Below are positions 56,761-64,000 of a stretch of DNA of 64,000 nucleotides, piece by piece. Source of the stretch: Myxococcales bacterium (GTDB lineage Bacteria; Myxococcota_A; Polyangia; Polyangiales; Ga0077539); contig JAAFIF010000022.1 of assembly GCA_013298625.1 (NCBI GenBank), positions 46,142 to 110,141 on the forward strand, in the 5' to 3' direction. The position numbers and the translations under genes were made by a program. The notes beneath the pieces were generated by a model. The model ran no database searches. It was not told the DNA's origin and saw only the letters and a program-made list of their open reading frames with translations. Within the stretch, counting starts at the first letter, position 1, and every line of letters starts with the position of its first letter.

Positions 56761-58458
56761 CTACAGCGCTTGCAACAGCTCGTAGGGGACCCAGTCATAG
56801 CGCGCGATCGAGTCATCCGCGGGGCGATCGTCGAAGCGCACGAGGTGCAATCCCTTGAACGTCTCGACGACAATCCCTTCGCCGCCCTTCTTGTTTGCCT
56901 GGGACCAGCCTTCGCTGACCGCGACGCGCGTGCCCACCTCGTGCTCGACCCACGTCGTCGCCGTGCATTGCCCCAGCGGAACCTCACTGCTCGCGAGACC
57001 AAACCGGTCGAGCCACTGCACCTGGGCGGTGCCCGTGTGCGTGTCGACCGAGAGGATCCGCGCGTCCGTGAGCGTTCCATCCCTCGGCGCGAGGACACGC
57101 TGGTACTGCCGTGCGTGAACGCGCGCCGAGAGCCCTCGATGAACGATCGGGTCGACCCCGTCGGGCAAGTGCCAACACGGTTTGAAGCCTCGCACGAGGG
57201 CCATCTCTTCCTCAACGAAGCGAAAGAAGTCTCCGAGCGTGACAGCGCCATCGCCGTCCGCGTCGAGCCACGCGCTGCCCTGCGCGAGCCAGATGAGCTG
57301 CGCGATCAGCAGCCACCCCGTCCAGGACACATCGAACGACGCGGTGGACGACAGCGCCGCGACAGGGAGCGCCCCTCGGTGTTCTTTCACGTTGTCGACG
57401 GTGGCGCCCGAGTAGCAGTTGTCTGCGATCATGACGGCGAGCGAGCCGCGGAAGTGTCTGTGAATCGCGTCGAGCACGTCTTGTGAGGTGAGAGCGTCTT
57501 CGCCTTCGACCGTGTAGCTGTTGGTAAACCCTCTCCCTCTCGCGTTCTCTTGCAAGCCACCGTGTCCGCTGAAAATAAACAGCAGCACGTCCTTCGCGCG
57601 GGCTTTCTTTCCGACGGAAGCGATTGCCGCAAGGATCTTCTGCGCCGTCGCGTCCTCATCGAGCAGCGCAACCAACTGCTCCGCCCGAACGCCCGCTTCC
57701 CGCAGCACCTGCACGTACTCGTGATCCCTCCGACCCTCAGGATCGAAGTGTCCCTCCACGAGGCTGGCGTAGATCACCCACGTGTTCTCGGGCTTCCATT
57801 CCGTGACCGCTTCGCGAGCCCGTTCACGGGTGCTCTCTTCGTTGTCTTTCTCTTCCTTCGGAGAGGCGAGCTCGCCGACGCCTGGCCAGACAGCGTCGGT
57901 CTTCTTCACTCCGCCCGAGGTCGGTCTGTCCGCTTCGACGTCGAACTCCAGACACTCTTCGCCCTTGAAGAAGTACGCCCGCGTGTCGCTCACCAGCGTC
58001 ACGGCGTCGATGCCGTCCTTCCACACACCGGGCCACCCCTGCGAGATCATCATCGGGTAGCCCTCGTCCGCGCGATCCAGGGCGACGTCGTAGCGCACAT
58101 ACTCGTCCCCACGAAAGAAGTAGGCCTTGCCGTTGGGCCACACGACGCCCGCGTCGATGCCGTCTTTCCAAACGCCTGGCCAACCGCGAGAGATCTTCTT
58201 GGGATACCCAGGGTCGGCCCGATCGTTCGTGACGTCGTAGCGCACGTACTCGTCCCCGCGGAAAAAGAACATCTTGCCGTTGGGCCACAGGACGACCGCT
58301 TCGACACCATCTTTCCAAACGCCTGGCCATCCCTGTTCGATGCGCTTGGGGTAGCCCCGGTCGGCGGCTTTGCGCGCAACGTTGTGCCGCGTGTACGAGC
58401 CTTCGCAGAAGAAGTACGTGCTTCCGTTTCCCTGGGTTACGACGGAGAAAAGGGACAT
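56761..58458 (-). CDS. Hemopexin-propeller and caspase-like protease fusion
   Basis: 565 aa. Residues ~8-195 are four hemopexin blades with recurring 'FFRGDEYVRYDV' and 'GWPGVWKDGIDA', enough for a whole four-bladed propeller. Residues ~225-385 are a caspase-like (C14/metacaspase-type) domain: catalytic H299 in 'IFSGHGG' and C348 in 'IADNCYSGA'. An EF-hand-like calcium loop follows at 399-410 (D399, D401, D403, D410). The C-terminal ~110 residues are SH3/Tudor-like beta strands. No signal peptide, so it is probably cytoplasmic. The dyad is intact, so a protease that may need calcium is plausible; caspase-like proteins of this kind often act in programmed death or defence, which is inference. 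It lies beside an IS66 remnant. Confidence 0.88.
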   Translation of the reverse strand: MSLFSVVTQGNGSTYFFCEGSYTRHNVARKAADRGYPKRIEQGWPGVWKDGVEAVVLWPNGKMFFFRGDEYVRYDVTNDRADPGYPKKISRGWPGVWKDGIDAGVVWPNGKAYFFRGDEYVRYDVALDRADEGYPMMISQGWPGVWKDGIDAVTLVSDTRAYFFKGEECLEFDVEADRPTSGGVKKTDAVWPGVGELASPKEEKDNEESTRERAREAVTEWKPENTWVIYASLVEGHFDPEGRRDHEYVQVLREAGVRAEQLVALLDEDATAQKILAAIASVGKKARAKDVLLFIFSGHGGLQENARGRGFTNSYTVEGEDALTSQDVLDAIHRHFRGSLAVMIADNCYSGATVDNVKEHRGALPVAALSSTASFDVSWTGWLLIAQLIWLAQGSAWLDADGDGAVTLGDFFRFVEEEMALVRGFKPCWHLPDGVDPIVHRGLSARVHARQYQRVLAPRDGTLTDARILSVDTHTGTAQVQWLDRFGLASSEVPLGQCTATTWVEHEVGTRVAVSEGWSQANKKGGEGIVVETFKGLHLVRFDDRPADDSIARYDWVPYELLQAL

Positions 58459-58627
58459 TCGAACGCTCCTGCTGGTTGAACCGTGACTGTATACACTGCA
58501 AACCCCAAGCGTCTGAGCCCCGCGACGTCATGCTCGATGCTGAGCATGCGCTGCGTGAATCTGCGTCGTTCGTCTCGCCGCTCAGCACCGGCAGTCTACG
58601 CGCGTGCCCGAATCCCCCAACACGCGC

Positions 58628-59040
58628 TCACGATTGCTCTCGGGCCGGCGGAACCGTGATCGCGCCGACCTCCCGCTCGAGCTCGCTGGCGACGAACCCC
58701 TCGCGTTGTTCGTCATCACCAGGCGACCATCGTCGAGAAACCGACGCAGCGCCTCTTGATGACGCAGCACATCGCCCAACGCCAACGTCTCTCGACCGCG
58801 CTCGCGCTCCACGCGCGACTGCTCTTCGCACCACTGCACGAACGCGTCGACAAGCGGACGCACCAGCGCATCTCGCCGCTGTTTTCTCAGCGCGGGAGCG
58901 AGATCGCTCAACGCGCGATCCGCAGCGAACAGCGCGTCCATTCGTCGAAGCTCCTCGACGCCGAGCGGGTGTTTGCACACCGCAGCTTCCCAGAATTTGC
59001 GACGCGCGTGACTCCCGCAGCCGACTTCGTATCGAGCCGA
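58628..59040 (-). pseudogene. IS66 family transposase remnant
   Basis: The frame around 59034-58702 carries the C-terminal IS66 pattern: 'YEVGCGSHARRKFWEA', 'LRRMDALFAADR', 'PLVDAFVQWCEEQ', 'HQEALRRFLDDGRLVMTNN'. After 'TNN' the match moves to another frame ('ASELEREVGAI', ending at 58628), so a frameshift has broken it. The upstream two thirds of the transposase are not recognisable. It is an inactive fragment left of an insertion sequence. Confidence 0.8.
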
Positions 59041-59379
59041 GCGGAACGCCGCCGACTCACGCAGCGGTGACCGATGACCGTGGCCTCGGTGACCGCGCAG
59101 GCTTTGCTCTCGAGCCCCCAATCCCGCGCTCGAAGCGCAGTGGCGCGCCGGAGCGCTGGCGCGCAACGGCCAGACGGCCGCCCGGAGATGCGAAGCGCTC
59201 CACCGCGAGTTGAGAGCGCCGGGGCGACCGCTTCGACGGCGCTGTGCACGCACGACGCGGTCGCGATGGACTGCGCGCGCGACGTTCGGGACGCGAGTCG
59301 ATCGAGCGCGAGCCGCGACGACGGCGCTGTGGGTCGACAGGCAGTCGGGGGCGCCGCGCTGCTGGGCCCGCGCGGAGGG
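59041..59379. other. 339-bp degraded stretch upstream of the IS66 remnant
   Basis: Open frames switch here without a recognised domain. It may be decayed insertion-sequence or adjacent gene material. Confidence 0.4.
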
Positions 59380-59424
59380 GGAGAAAAGCAGAACCCCCGG
59401 GACTCTTGCGAATCCCGGGGGTTC
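59380..59424 (-). terminator. Terminator of the tRNA-Leu gene
   Basis: A perfect 12-bp hairpin stem (GAACCCCCGGGA with TCCCGGGGGTTC, plus-strand 59391-59424) is followed, reading the minus strand, by TGCTTTTCT. Confidence 0.9.
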
Positions 59425-59430
59425 ATCCGG

Positions 59431-59513
59431 TGCGAGGAGGGGGACTTGAACCCCCACGGCTGTTAACCGCTAGCACCTCAAGCTAGTGCGTCTGCCAATT
59501 CCGCCATCCTCGC
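59431..59513 (-). tRNA. tRNA-Leu (anticodon GAG)
   Basis: Read on the minus strand the sequence folds as a class II tRNA: acceptor stem GCGAGGA/TCCTCGC, a D-loop with GG, anticodon loop TTGAGGT giving GAG, a long variable arm, and the T-loop 'GGTTCAAGTCC'. It is 83 nt including discriminator A; CCA is not encoded. It marks the right border of the accessory-looking region (53-59 kb). Confidence 0.95.
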
Positions 59514-59628
59514 GAGCGGGACGCGGTGTATGGCCCCGCAGACCCCTACCTGTCAATCACTTCTTTTTTGGCGCTCGACGTTTTTTGCGAATCTCTGTGA
59601 ATTTGCAGGGCGATCGCCGAGGTTGTTC

Positions 59629-60231
59629 TCAAGAGGCCGGGTAGCGCGTCAGGTCGAACGCGTACGTCGCGCCCCGCGCGGCCCCCTCTGGGGCGGCGAG
59701 GTTGTGCAGCTGCTCGCGGTGGACGGCGGCTTCGTAGCGGAGCGCTCCGTCGTTGCGCATGAGCTTGATGCGCACGACCTCAGCGGTCGTGGGGATCACG
59801 AAGCTCTGTACGCGGCGCGCGTTGGGCGCGGTCACCACGTCGGTCGGCCCCACGGTCTGCACCTGCCCGGTGCCCGTCACGACCTCGATCACCACGCGCC
59901 CGACAGGGCACGGGTCTCGCGGGTCGTCGGGGTTCGGCGCGCGACAGGACGGAAGCAGCGCCCACACCCGATCGCCTGGCCCCAACGTGTTGATCCCGAA
60001 CGCCGTCGCCCCCGCTGGCGGCGTGAAGAGCCACACCCGCATCCGCTGAAACATCGCCGACGCCTCGACCACGGGGATCGCGATCGTGCGGTTCTCCGTC
60101 GGAGCCACCACCGGCGTCACGACCACCGGTCTGCGCGGAGGCGGCCTGCGCCGTTGCGCGTTGGCGTCCGCTCCCAGAGCTGCTGCCGCCAGGCAGAGCG
60201 CGAGCACCGTGACACTCTTCGACGTGTTCAT
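59629..60231 (-). CDS. Exported protein of unknown function
   Basis: 200 aa from ATG at 60231, placing a signal peptide ('VTVLALCLAAAALGADANAQ') at the start. An Arg/Pro-rich stretch follows ('RRRPPPRRP'), then a beta-rich domain with one Cys pair. No family recognised. It is divergent from selD. Confidence 0.65.
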   Translation of the reverse strand: MNTSKSVTVLALCLAAAALGADANAQRRRPPPRRPVVVTPVVAPTENRTIAIPVVEASAMFQRMRVWLFTPPAGATAFGINTLGPGDRVWALLPSCRAPNPDDPRDPCPVGRVVIEVVTGTGQVQTVGPTDVVTAPNARRVQSFVIPTTAEVVRIKLMRNDGALRYEAAVHREQLHNLAAPEGAARGATYAFDLTRYPAS

Positions 60232-60443
60232 CGACTGGCTCCTCGTTCGGTAGAGGCGACCCTCGCCGCGAGCGACGCGCCGCGCGGCCTCGCTCACCGC
60301 TGACACATTTCAACGCGTTGAGTGGCCGCTCGTGCTCGCTCGCGCAGGACGCCGAGAGACGATCCCGAATCGACGCGGACTGTAGCGCGCGCATTCATCA
60401 CTGGCTTGCTTCTCGGACGAATGCGAGGCAGTGCAACGACTGC

Positions 60444-61532
60444 ATGTCTGGCGAAGATCAAGTGCGCCTCACCAAGCTGTCCCACGGCGCTGGGTGAGCT
60501 TGCAAAGTCCGAGCATCGGACCTCGCGCAGGTCTTGCGCGCACTACCCGTTCCCGTTGCGAGTGATGTCCTCGTGGGGCTCGAAAAGCCCGACGACGCCG
60601 CGGTCGTGCGCCTCAGCGACGACAACGCGATCGTCGTCACGCTCGACTTCTTCACGCCCGTCGTCGACGACGCCCGAGACTTCGGCCGCATCGCCGCGAC
60701 CAACGCCCTCTCGGACGTGTACGCGATGGGCGCGACGCCGCTCGTGGCGCTCAACATCGCGGCGTTTCCCAGCAAGACGCTGCCGATGTCCCTGCTCGGA
60801 GAGATCTTGCTCGGCGGCGCCGAGGTCGCGCGCGACGCCGGAATCATCATCGCGGGCGGCCACACCATCGACGACCCCGAGCCCAAGTACGGCCTCTCGG
60901 TGGTCGGCACGGTGCACCCCGATCGCATCTGGACCAAGGGCGGCGCGCGCGCTGGAGACGCGCTGGTGCTCACCAAAGCGCTCGGCACGGGCGTGCTCTC
61001 GACGGCGATCAAGCGCGATCTGCTCAGCGAGCGAGACCCCGAAGGACGCGCGATGGTCGCGTCCATGTGCACGCTCAACCGCCGCGGCGCTGAAGTCGCC
61101 AAGAGCACGAGGACCACGGTGCACGCGGCGACCGACGTCACGGGCTACGGGCTCGCGGGGCACTTGCTCGAGATGCTTCGGCAGAGCGACGGCGTGAGCG
61201 CTGAGATCGACGCGAGCGCGATCGTGGCGCTCCCGGGCGCGCACGAGCTGGCCACGAAGGGCGTTCTGCCCGGAGGGACGAAGTCGAACCGCGAGCACGT
61301 GGGCGAGGCGCTGGTGGCGCACGACGAGGTCGACCCCGCGCTCGTGTGGCTCTGCGTCGATGCGCAGACGTCGGGGGGATTGCTCTTCAGCGTTCCTGAA
61401 GGGGAGGCTGCGTCGCTCGTGAGCGCGCTTCAGCGCGAGGCTGGGCTCGACGCGGCGCGCGTGGTCGGGCGCGTGGTGTCGACGCGCGCGGGCGAGGCTT
61501 CTGCGGTGCGAATCAACCCGCGCAACAGCTGA
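60444..61532 (+). CDS. selD: Selenide, water dikinase, selenocysteine-containing
   Basis: 362 aa from ATG at 60444, read through TGA at 60495-60497 as selenocysteine (Sec18). The sequence before and after the TGA, 'RLTKLSHGAG-Sec-ACKVRASDLAQ', matches the SelD N-terminus in which this position is the catalytic Cys or Sec and Lys21 is the conserved Lys. The rest shows 'KPDDAAVV', 'TLDFFTPVVDDARDFGRIAA' and 'DVTGYGLAGHLLEM'. It makes selenophosphate from selenide and ATP. A conventional call would start at TTG 60534 and lose 30 codons with the active site. The 3' end overlaps the convergent S41 protease by 103 bases. Confidence 0.93.
60524..60540 (+). promoter_or_regulatory. SECIS-like hairpin for selD
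   Basis: CGCGCA pairs with TGCGCG around loop GGTCT, 26 bases after the Sec TGA. The apical AGGUCU is like the loop of the E. coli fdhF SECIS that SelB binds. Confidence 0.75.
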
Positions 61533-62785
61533 TAGCCCGTGCGCAGCTGAAGGTCCCGAATGTCGCTGCCCGGAATGGGCGCCGGCTCGGGGTCGCCGCG
61601 CTCGCTCGACGGCAAGTGCTGCTCGAGGTCGCGCTCGCGCTCGGGGTCCCGCGGCGCTTCGGGCGCTTCGCCCTCGTCGACCATGACGTCGGGCGCGATC
61701 CCTTGCGCTTGGATGCTGCGGCCGCTGGGCGTGAAATACCGCGCGATCGTGAGCTTGAGCGCTCCGCCGTCGGGCAGATCGATCACGCTCTGAACGCTGC
61801 CCTTTCCGAAGGTGCGCTGGCCCACGATGAGCGCGCGATGGTGATCTTGCAGCGCGCCCGCGAGGATCTCCGCCGCGCTCGCGCTGTACCCGTTGACGAG
61901 CACGACGATGGGAAACTCCGGTCGCGTCCCCGCCGCCCTCGCCCTCGCTTCGTCCTGCGCCTGGCCGTTGCGCCCGCGGGTCGAGACGATCACGCCCTCG
62001 CGCAAGAACTGATCGGCCACGAACACGGATTCGTCCAGCAATCCGCCAGGGTTGAAGCGCAAATCGAGGACGAGCCCCCGCAGCCTCCCGCCCGCGGCGC
62101 GGGTGAGCTCGTCGAGCGCGCGAGAGACCTCGTCGCTCGTGCGGTCTTGAAAGCTCTTGATGGCCACGTAGCCGATGGAGTCGGGCAGCGAGCGAGACTC
62201 GACGCTCACGACGTGGATCACTTCGCGGGTGAGCTCGACGCGAATGGGCTGCGTTTGGCCGCGGCGGCGCAGGGTCATGTGCACGTGCGTCCCGGGCCGT
62301 CCGCGCATCTGGCGGACCGCTTCGTCGACGTCCATGCCGCGCGCGTCGTGCCCTTCGATCTCGAGGATCTCGTCGCCCGCGCGCACGCCGGCGCGCGCCG
62401 CAGGAGAGCCCGCGAACGGGACGAGCACCGTGAGAAAATCCCCGCGCGCGTCGATCTCGACCCCGACGCCGCCGAACTGCCCGGTGGTGTCCGCTTCGAG
62501 CAGCGCGTAGTCCTCGGGCGAGAGGTAGCTCGAGTGCGGGTCGAGGGTGTTGACCATCCCGCGCACGGCGCCGTCGACGATGCGGTCTTCGTCCACAGGG
62601 TCGACGTAGCTGTTCTCGATGTGGGCGAGCACCTGCGCGACCACGCCGAGGCGGCGATAGGGGCTCGCGCGCGGGCCGTCCGAGTGGGCGGCGCGCGGGG
62701 CCATGGTTCCTGCGACGAAGGCCGCAGAGAGCGCTGCCGTCGCGATGAGCGCGCGGCGAAAGGTGGTCGCGGTGGGGCGCTTCAC
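61430..62785 (-). CDS. S41 family carboxy-terminal processing peptidase
   Basis: 451 aa with a membrane/signal segment ('ALIATAALSAAFVAGTMA'). A PDZ domain lies at ~100-185 ('GGVGVEIDARGDFLTVLVPF', 'RAGDEILEIEGHDARGM'). The protease domain has the catalytic Ser in 'VNGYSASAAEILAGAL' and Lys in 'TFGKGSVQS'. It cleaves envelope proteins from their C-termini. The last ~35 residues overlap the end of selD on the opposite strand. Confidence 0.93.
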   Translation of the reverse strand: MKRPTATTFRRALIATAALSAAFVAGTMAPRAAHSDGPRASPYRRLGVVAQVLAHIENSYVDPVDEDRIVDGAVRGMVNTLDPHSSYLSPEDYALLEADTTGQFGGVGVEIDARGDFLTVLVPFAGSPAARAGVRAGDEILEIEGHDARGMDVDEAVRQMRGRPGTHVHMTLRRRGQTQPIRVELTREVIHVVSVESRSLPDSIGYVAIKSFQDRTSDEVSRALDELTRAAGGRLRGLVLDLRFNPGGLLDESVFVADQFLREGVIVSTRGRNGQAQDEARARAAGTRPEFPIVVLVNGYSASAAEILAGALQDHHRALIVGQRTFGKGSVQSVIDLPDGGALKLTIARYFTPSGRSIQAQGIAPDVMVDEGEAPEAPRDPERERDLEQHLPSSERGDPEPAPIPGSDIRDLQLRTGYQLLRGLIRTAEASPARVDTTRPTTRAASSPASR

Positions 62786-62794
62786 AGGGGTCTC

Positions 62795-63373
62795 TCAGTT
62801 CTTGAACGCGTGTCCGTTGCGCACAAACGAGACGAGCAGATACGCGTTGAGCGCGAGCAAGACGAACCCGCCGGACAAGTTGCCGACAGAGAACGTCGCC
62901 ATCGCGTCGGTGGTCTCGGCGGTGGTCGAGTGCGTGACAGCCGGGTTGGCGAAGGCCGCGGTCATCGAGCCGAACGCGCCGAGCAGCCCGAACACCGAAG
63001 AGATGATCCCCATGATGCGCCCGGACGCCTTGCCCTTGCGCGCGTAGTGGCCGCCCACGGTGTCGAGCAGGCCCGACGTGATCGAGCCAGCTCCGACGCA
63101 GAGCAAGAGCACGCCGATGCCTCCGGCGAACAGCGTCCCCAGGCCGCCGAAGAGCGACGCCCAGGCGTCTCCTCCTTGCGAGGCGCCGGCGAACAGCGCT
63201 GCTCCGCCGAGCGCGAGCAGTCCGCCGGCGATGCACAGCGCGGACGCGAAGAGCTTCAAGACACCACAAATCAAGAGCACCGTCGCCGACGCGGGCACCG
63301 GCGGGGCGATCATGCCGTGAGGAGCGCCGAAGGGAGAGGGCGAGGGGTACTGCTGCTGCGGAGGTGGATACAT
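62795..63373 (-). CDS. Small membrane protein with four hydrophobic segments
   Basis: 192 aa from ATG at 63373. A Pro/Gln-rich N-terminus is followed by four helices ('VLLICGVLKLFASALCIAGG', 'LGTLFAGGIGVLLLCVG', 'IMGIISSVFGLLGAFGS' and 'GGFVLLALNAYLLVSFV'). No family recognised. It precedes the S41 protease by nine bases on the same strand and may be in its operon. Confidence 0.65.
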   Translation of the reverse strand: MYPPPQQQYPSPSPFGAPHGMIAPPVPASATVLLICGVLKLFASALCIAGGLLALGGAALFAGASQGGDAWASLFGGLGTLFAGGIGVLLLCVGAGSITSGLLDTVGGHYARKGKASGRIMGIISSVFGLLGAFGSMTAAFANPAVTHSTTAETTDAMATFSVGNLSGGFVLLALNAYLLVSFVRNGHAFKN

Positions 63374-63395
63374 CGCGAACAAGGGTCGCGTGTTG

Positions 63396-64000
63396 TCACG
63401 CCTCGCGCAACGTGCGCGCCCTCACGGAGCGATTTGCGTCGAGCTCGACGCGCACGAGGGCGCGTTCGGGGACGTCGGTCCAGAAGGGGTCGTCGCTCCA
63501 GGGCTCGCTCGCGGCGATGAAGCACGAGTCGTCGGCGTGCACCGAGAGCGTGCGTCCGAGGCGGTGAAAATAGAGCGTCTCGCCGTCGCTCAGGACGAAG
63601 TTGAGCGCGCCGAAATCATCGCGGTCCGTGGCTTCGCGAACGGCGTCGACGACGGCGCTGTCCGTGCGCGCGTCGGCGGCGCGATGGGTGCGATCGACGG
63701 CGTCGAGGCGCGTGAGGAGGTACGCGAAGAAGCGCTCGCTGTCGGTGCTTCCTTCGCGCTCGCTGTCGCGCTGGGACGATACCGAGCCGCGGAGGTAGTC
63801 GAGGTCGCGGATCGTCCCGTTGTGGGCGAAGCACCAGCGGTCGCGCAGAAAGGGGTGCGTATTTTCTGGGCGAACGCCGCCGACGGTGGCGAGGCGCACG
63901 TGCGCGATCCACGCGTGGGTCTCGGCGTCGCTCGCGCGCTCGAAGCAGGGGTCTTCGTGCGCGGGGGGCGTTCCGACGGAGAGCGACCAGCGGTCATTGG
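63396..64000 (-). CDS. Class II glutamine amidotransferase (partial)
   Basis: About 201 codons; the N-terminus with the catalytic Cys lies beyond the right window edge. Visible motifs are 'HVRLATVGGVRPENTHPF' and 'FAHNGTIRDLDYLRG' (the glutaminase core), and 'STDSERFFAYLL'. It resembles the EgtC/YafJ-type single-domain amidotransferases. The partner that receives ammonia is not visible. Confidence 0.85.
   Translation of the reverse strand, partial: NDRWSLSVGTPPAHEDPCFERASDAETHAWIAHVRLATVGGVRPENTHPFLRDRWCFAHNGTIRDLDYLRGSVSSQRDSEREGSTDSERFFAYLLTRLDAVDRTHRAADARTDSAVVDAVREATDRDDFGALNFVLSDGETLYFHRLGRTLSVHADDSCFIAASEPWSDDPFWTDVPERALVRVELDANRSVRARTLREA

Noticed and set aside
58582..59457. A single 291-aa protein covering the IS66 segment
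   Set aside because: Only the middle matches IS66; its N-terminal stretch is the translated tRNA terminator, and the end is frameshifted.
60543..63269. 908-codon minus-strand frame across selD and the S41 protease
   Set aside because: It crosses two well-supported genes and shows Arg/Ala-rich shadow composition.

Overview
The window is about 64 kb of very GC-rich bacterial DNA with dense genes on both strands. It is best read as a myxobacterium, probably in the Polyangiales/Sandaracinaceae area; this is inference from gene content. The evidence includes a CdnL/CarD-type RNA polymerase regulator, an FHA-DUF4388 protein, a PilZ protein of the type common in myxobacteria, and several lysine/alanine-rich histone-H1-like proteins. 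Many lipoproteins also carry Asp/Ala/Pro-rich linkers and Cys-rich repeats. There is no rRNA and no CRISPR array, and the one tRNA is tRNA-Leu(GAG).

Region by region. 1-4.5 kb: a YggX-like zinc-ribbon protein (cut by the window edge), a TIGR04282 transferase, a lipoprotein thioredoxin and a large exported protein. 4.5-11.7 kb: an old-yellow-enzyme oxidoreductase coupled to a pyruvate-phosphate-dikinase regulator, a 37-aa basic protein, the FHA-DUF4388 protein, a J-domain/PilZ pair, RNase E/G and CdnL. 12-19.3 kb: an OmpA-like protein, an H1-like protein, glutathione genes (ggt, gshB), mtnA and a DUF47-Pit phosphate transport pair. 19.3-23.3 kb: a tightly coupled operon with a TIM-barrel protein followed by four tandem paralogues of unknown function. 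23.3-31.2 kb: a lipidated pyroglutamyl-peptidase-like protein, a kelch protein with an H1-like tail, a dienelactone hydrolase, a GFA-type protein, a nucleoside hydrolase and several exported proteins.

31.4-41.8 kb: another H1-like protein, two bacterial-microcompartment vertex proteins with a class II aldolase, a 1247-aa membrane protein, a Cys-rich propeller lipoprotein and accBC. 41.8-53.1 kb: a pectinacetylesterase-like lipoprotein, an SDR, a VOC protein coupled to PfaD, a winged-helix H1-like protein, an FAD oxidoreductase, a LuxR-type regulator and a methyltransferase. 53.1-59.5 kb looks accessory. It holds a HEAT-repeat protein, rtcA between two 170-bp direct repeats, a frameshifted gene, a hemopexin-caspase fusion and an IS66 remnant, and it ends at the tRNA. 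59.6-64 kb: selD, which reads through an in-frame TGA as selenocysteine and has a SECIS-like hairpin, then an S41 protease and a partial class II glutamine amidotransferase.

The points most worth following are the selenoprotein SelD (an ordinary gene call would lose its first 30 codons), the hemopexin-caspase protein, the four-paralogue operon, and the repeat-flanked rtcA segment.
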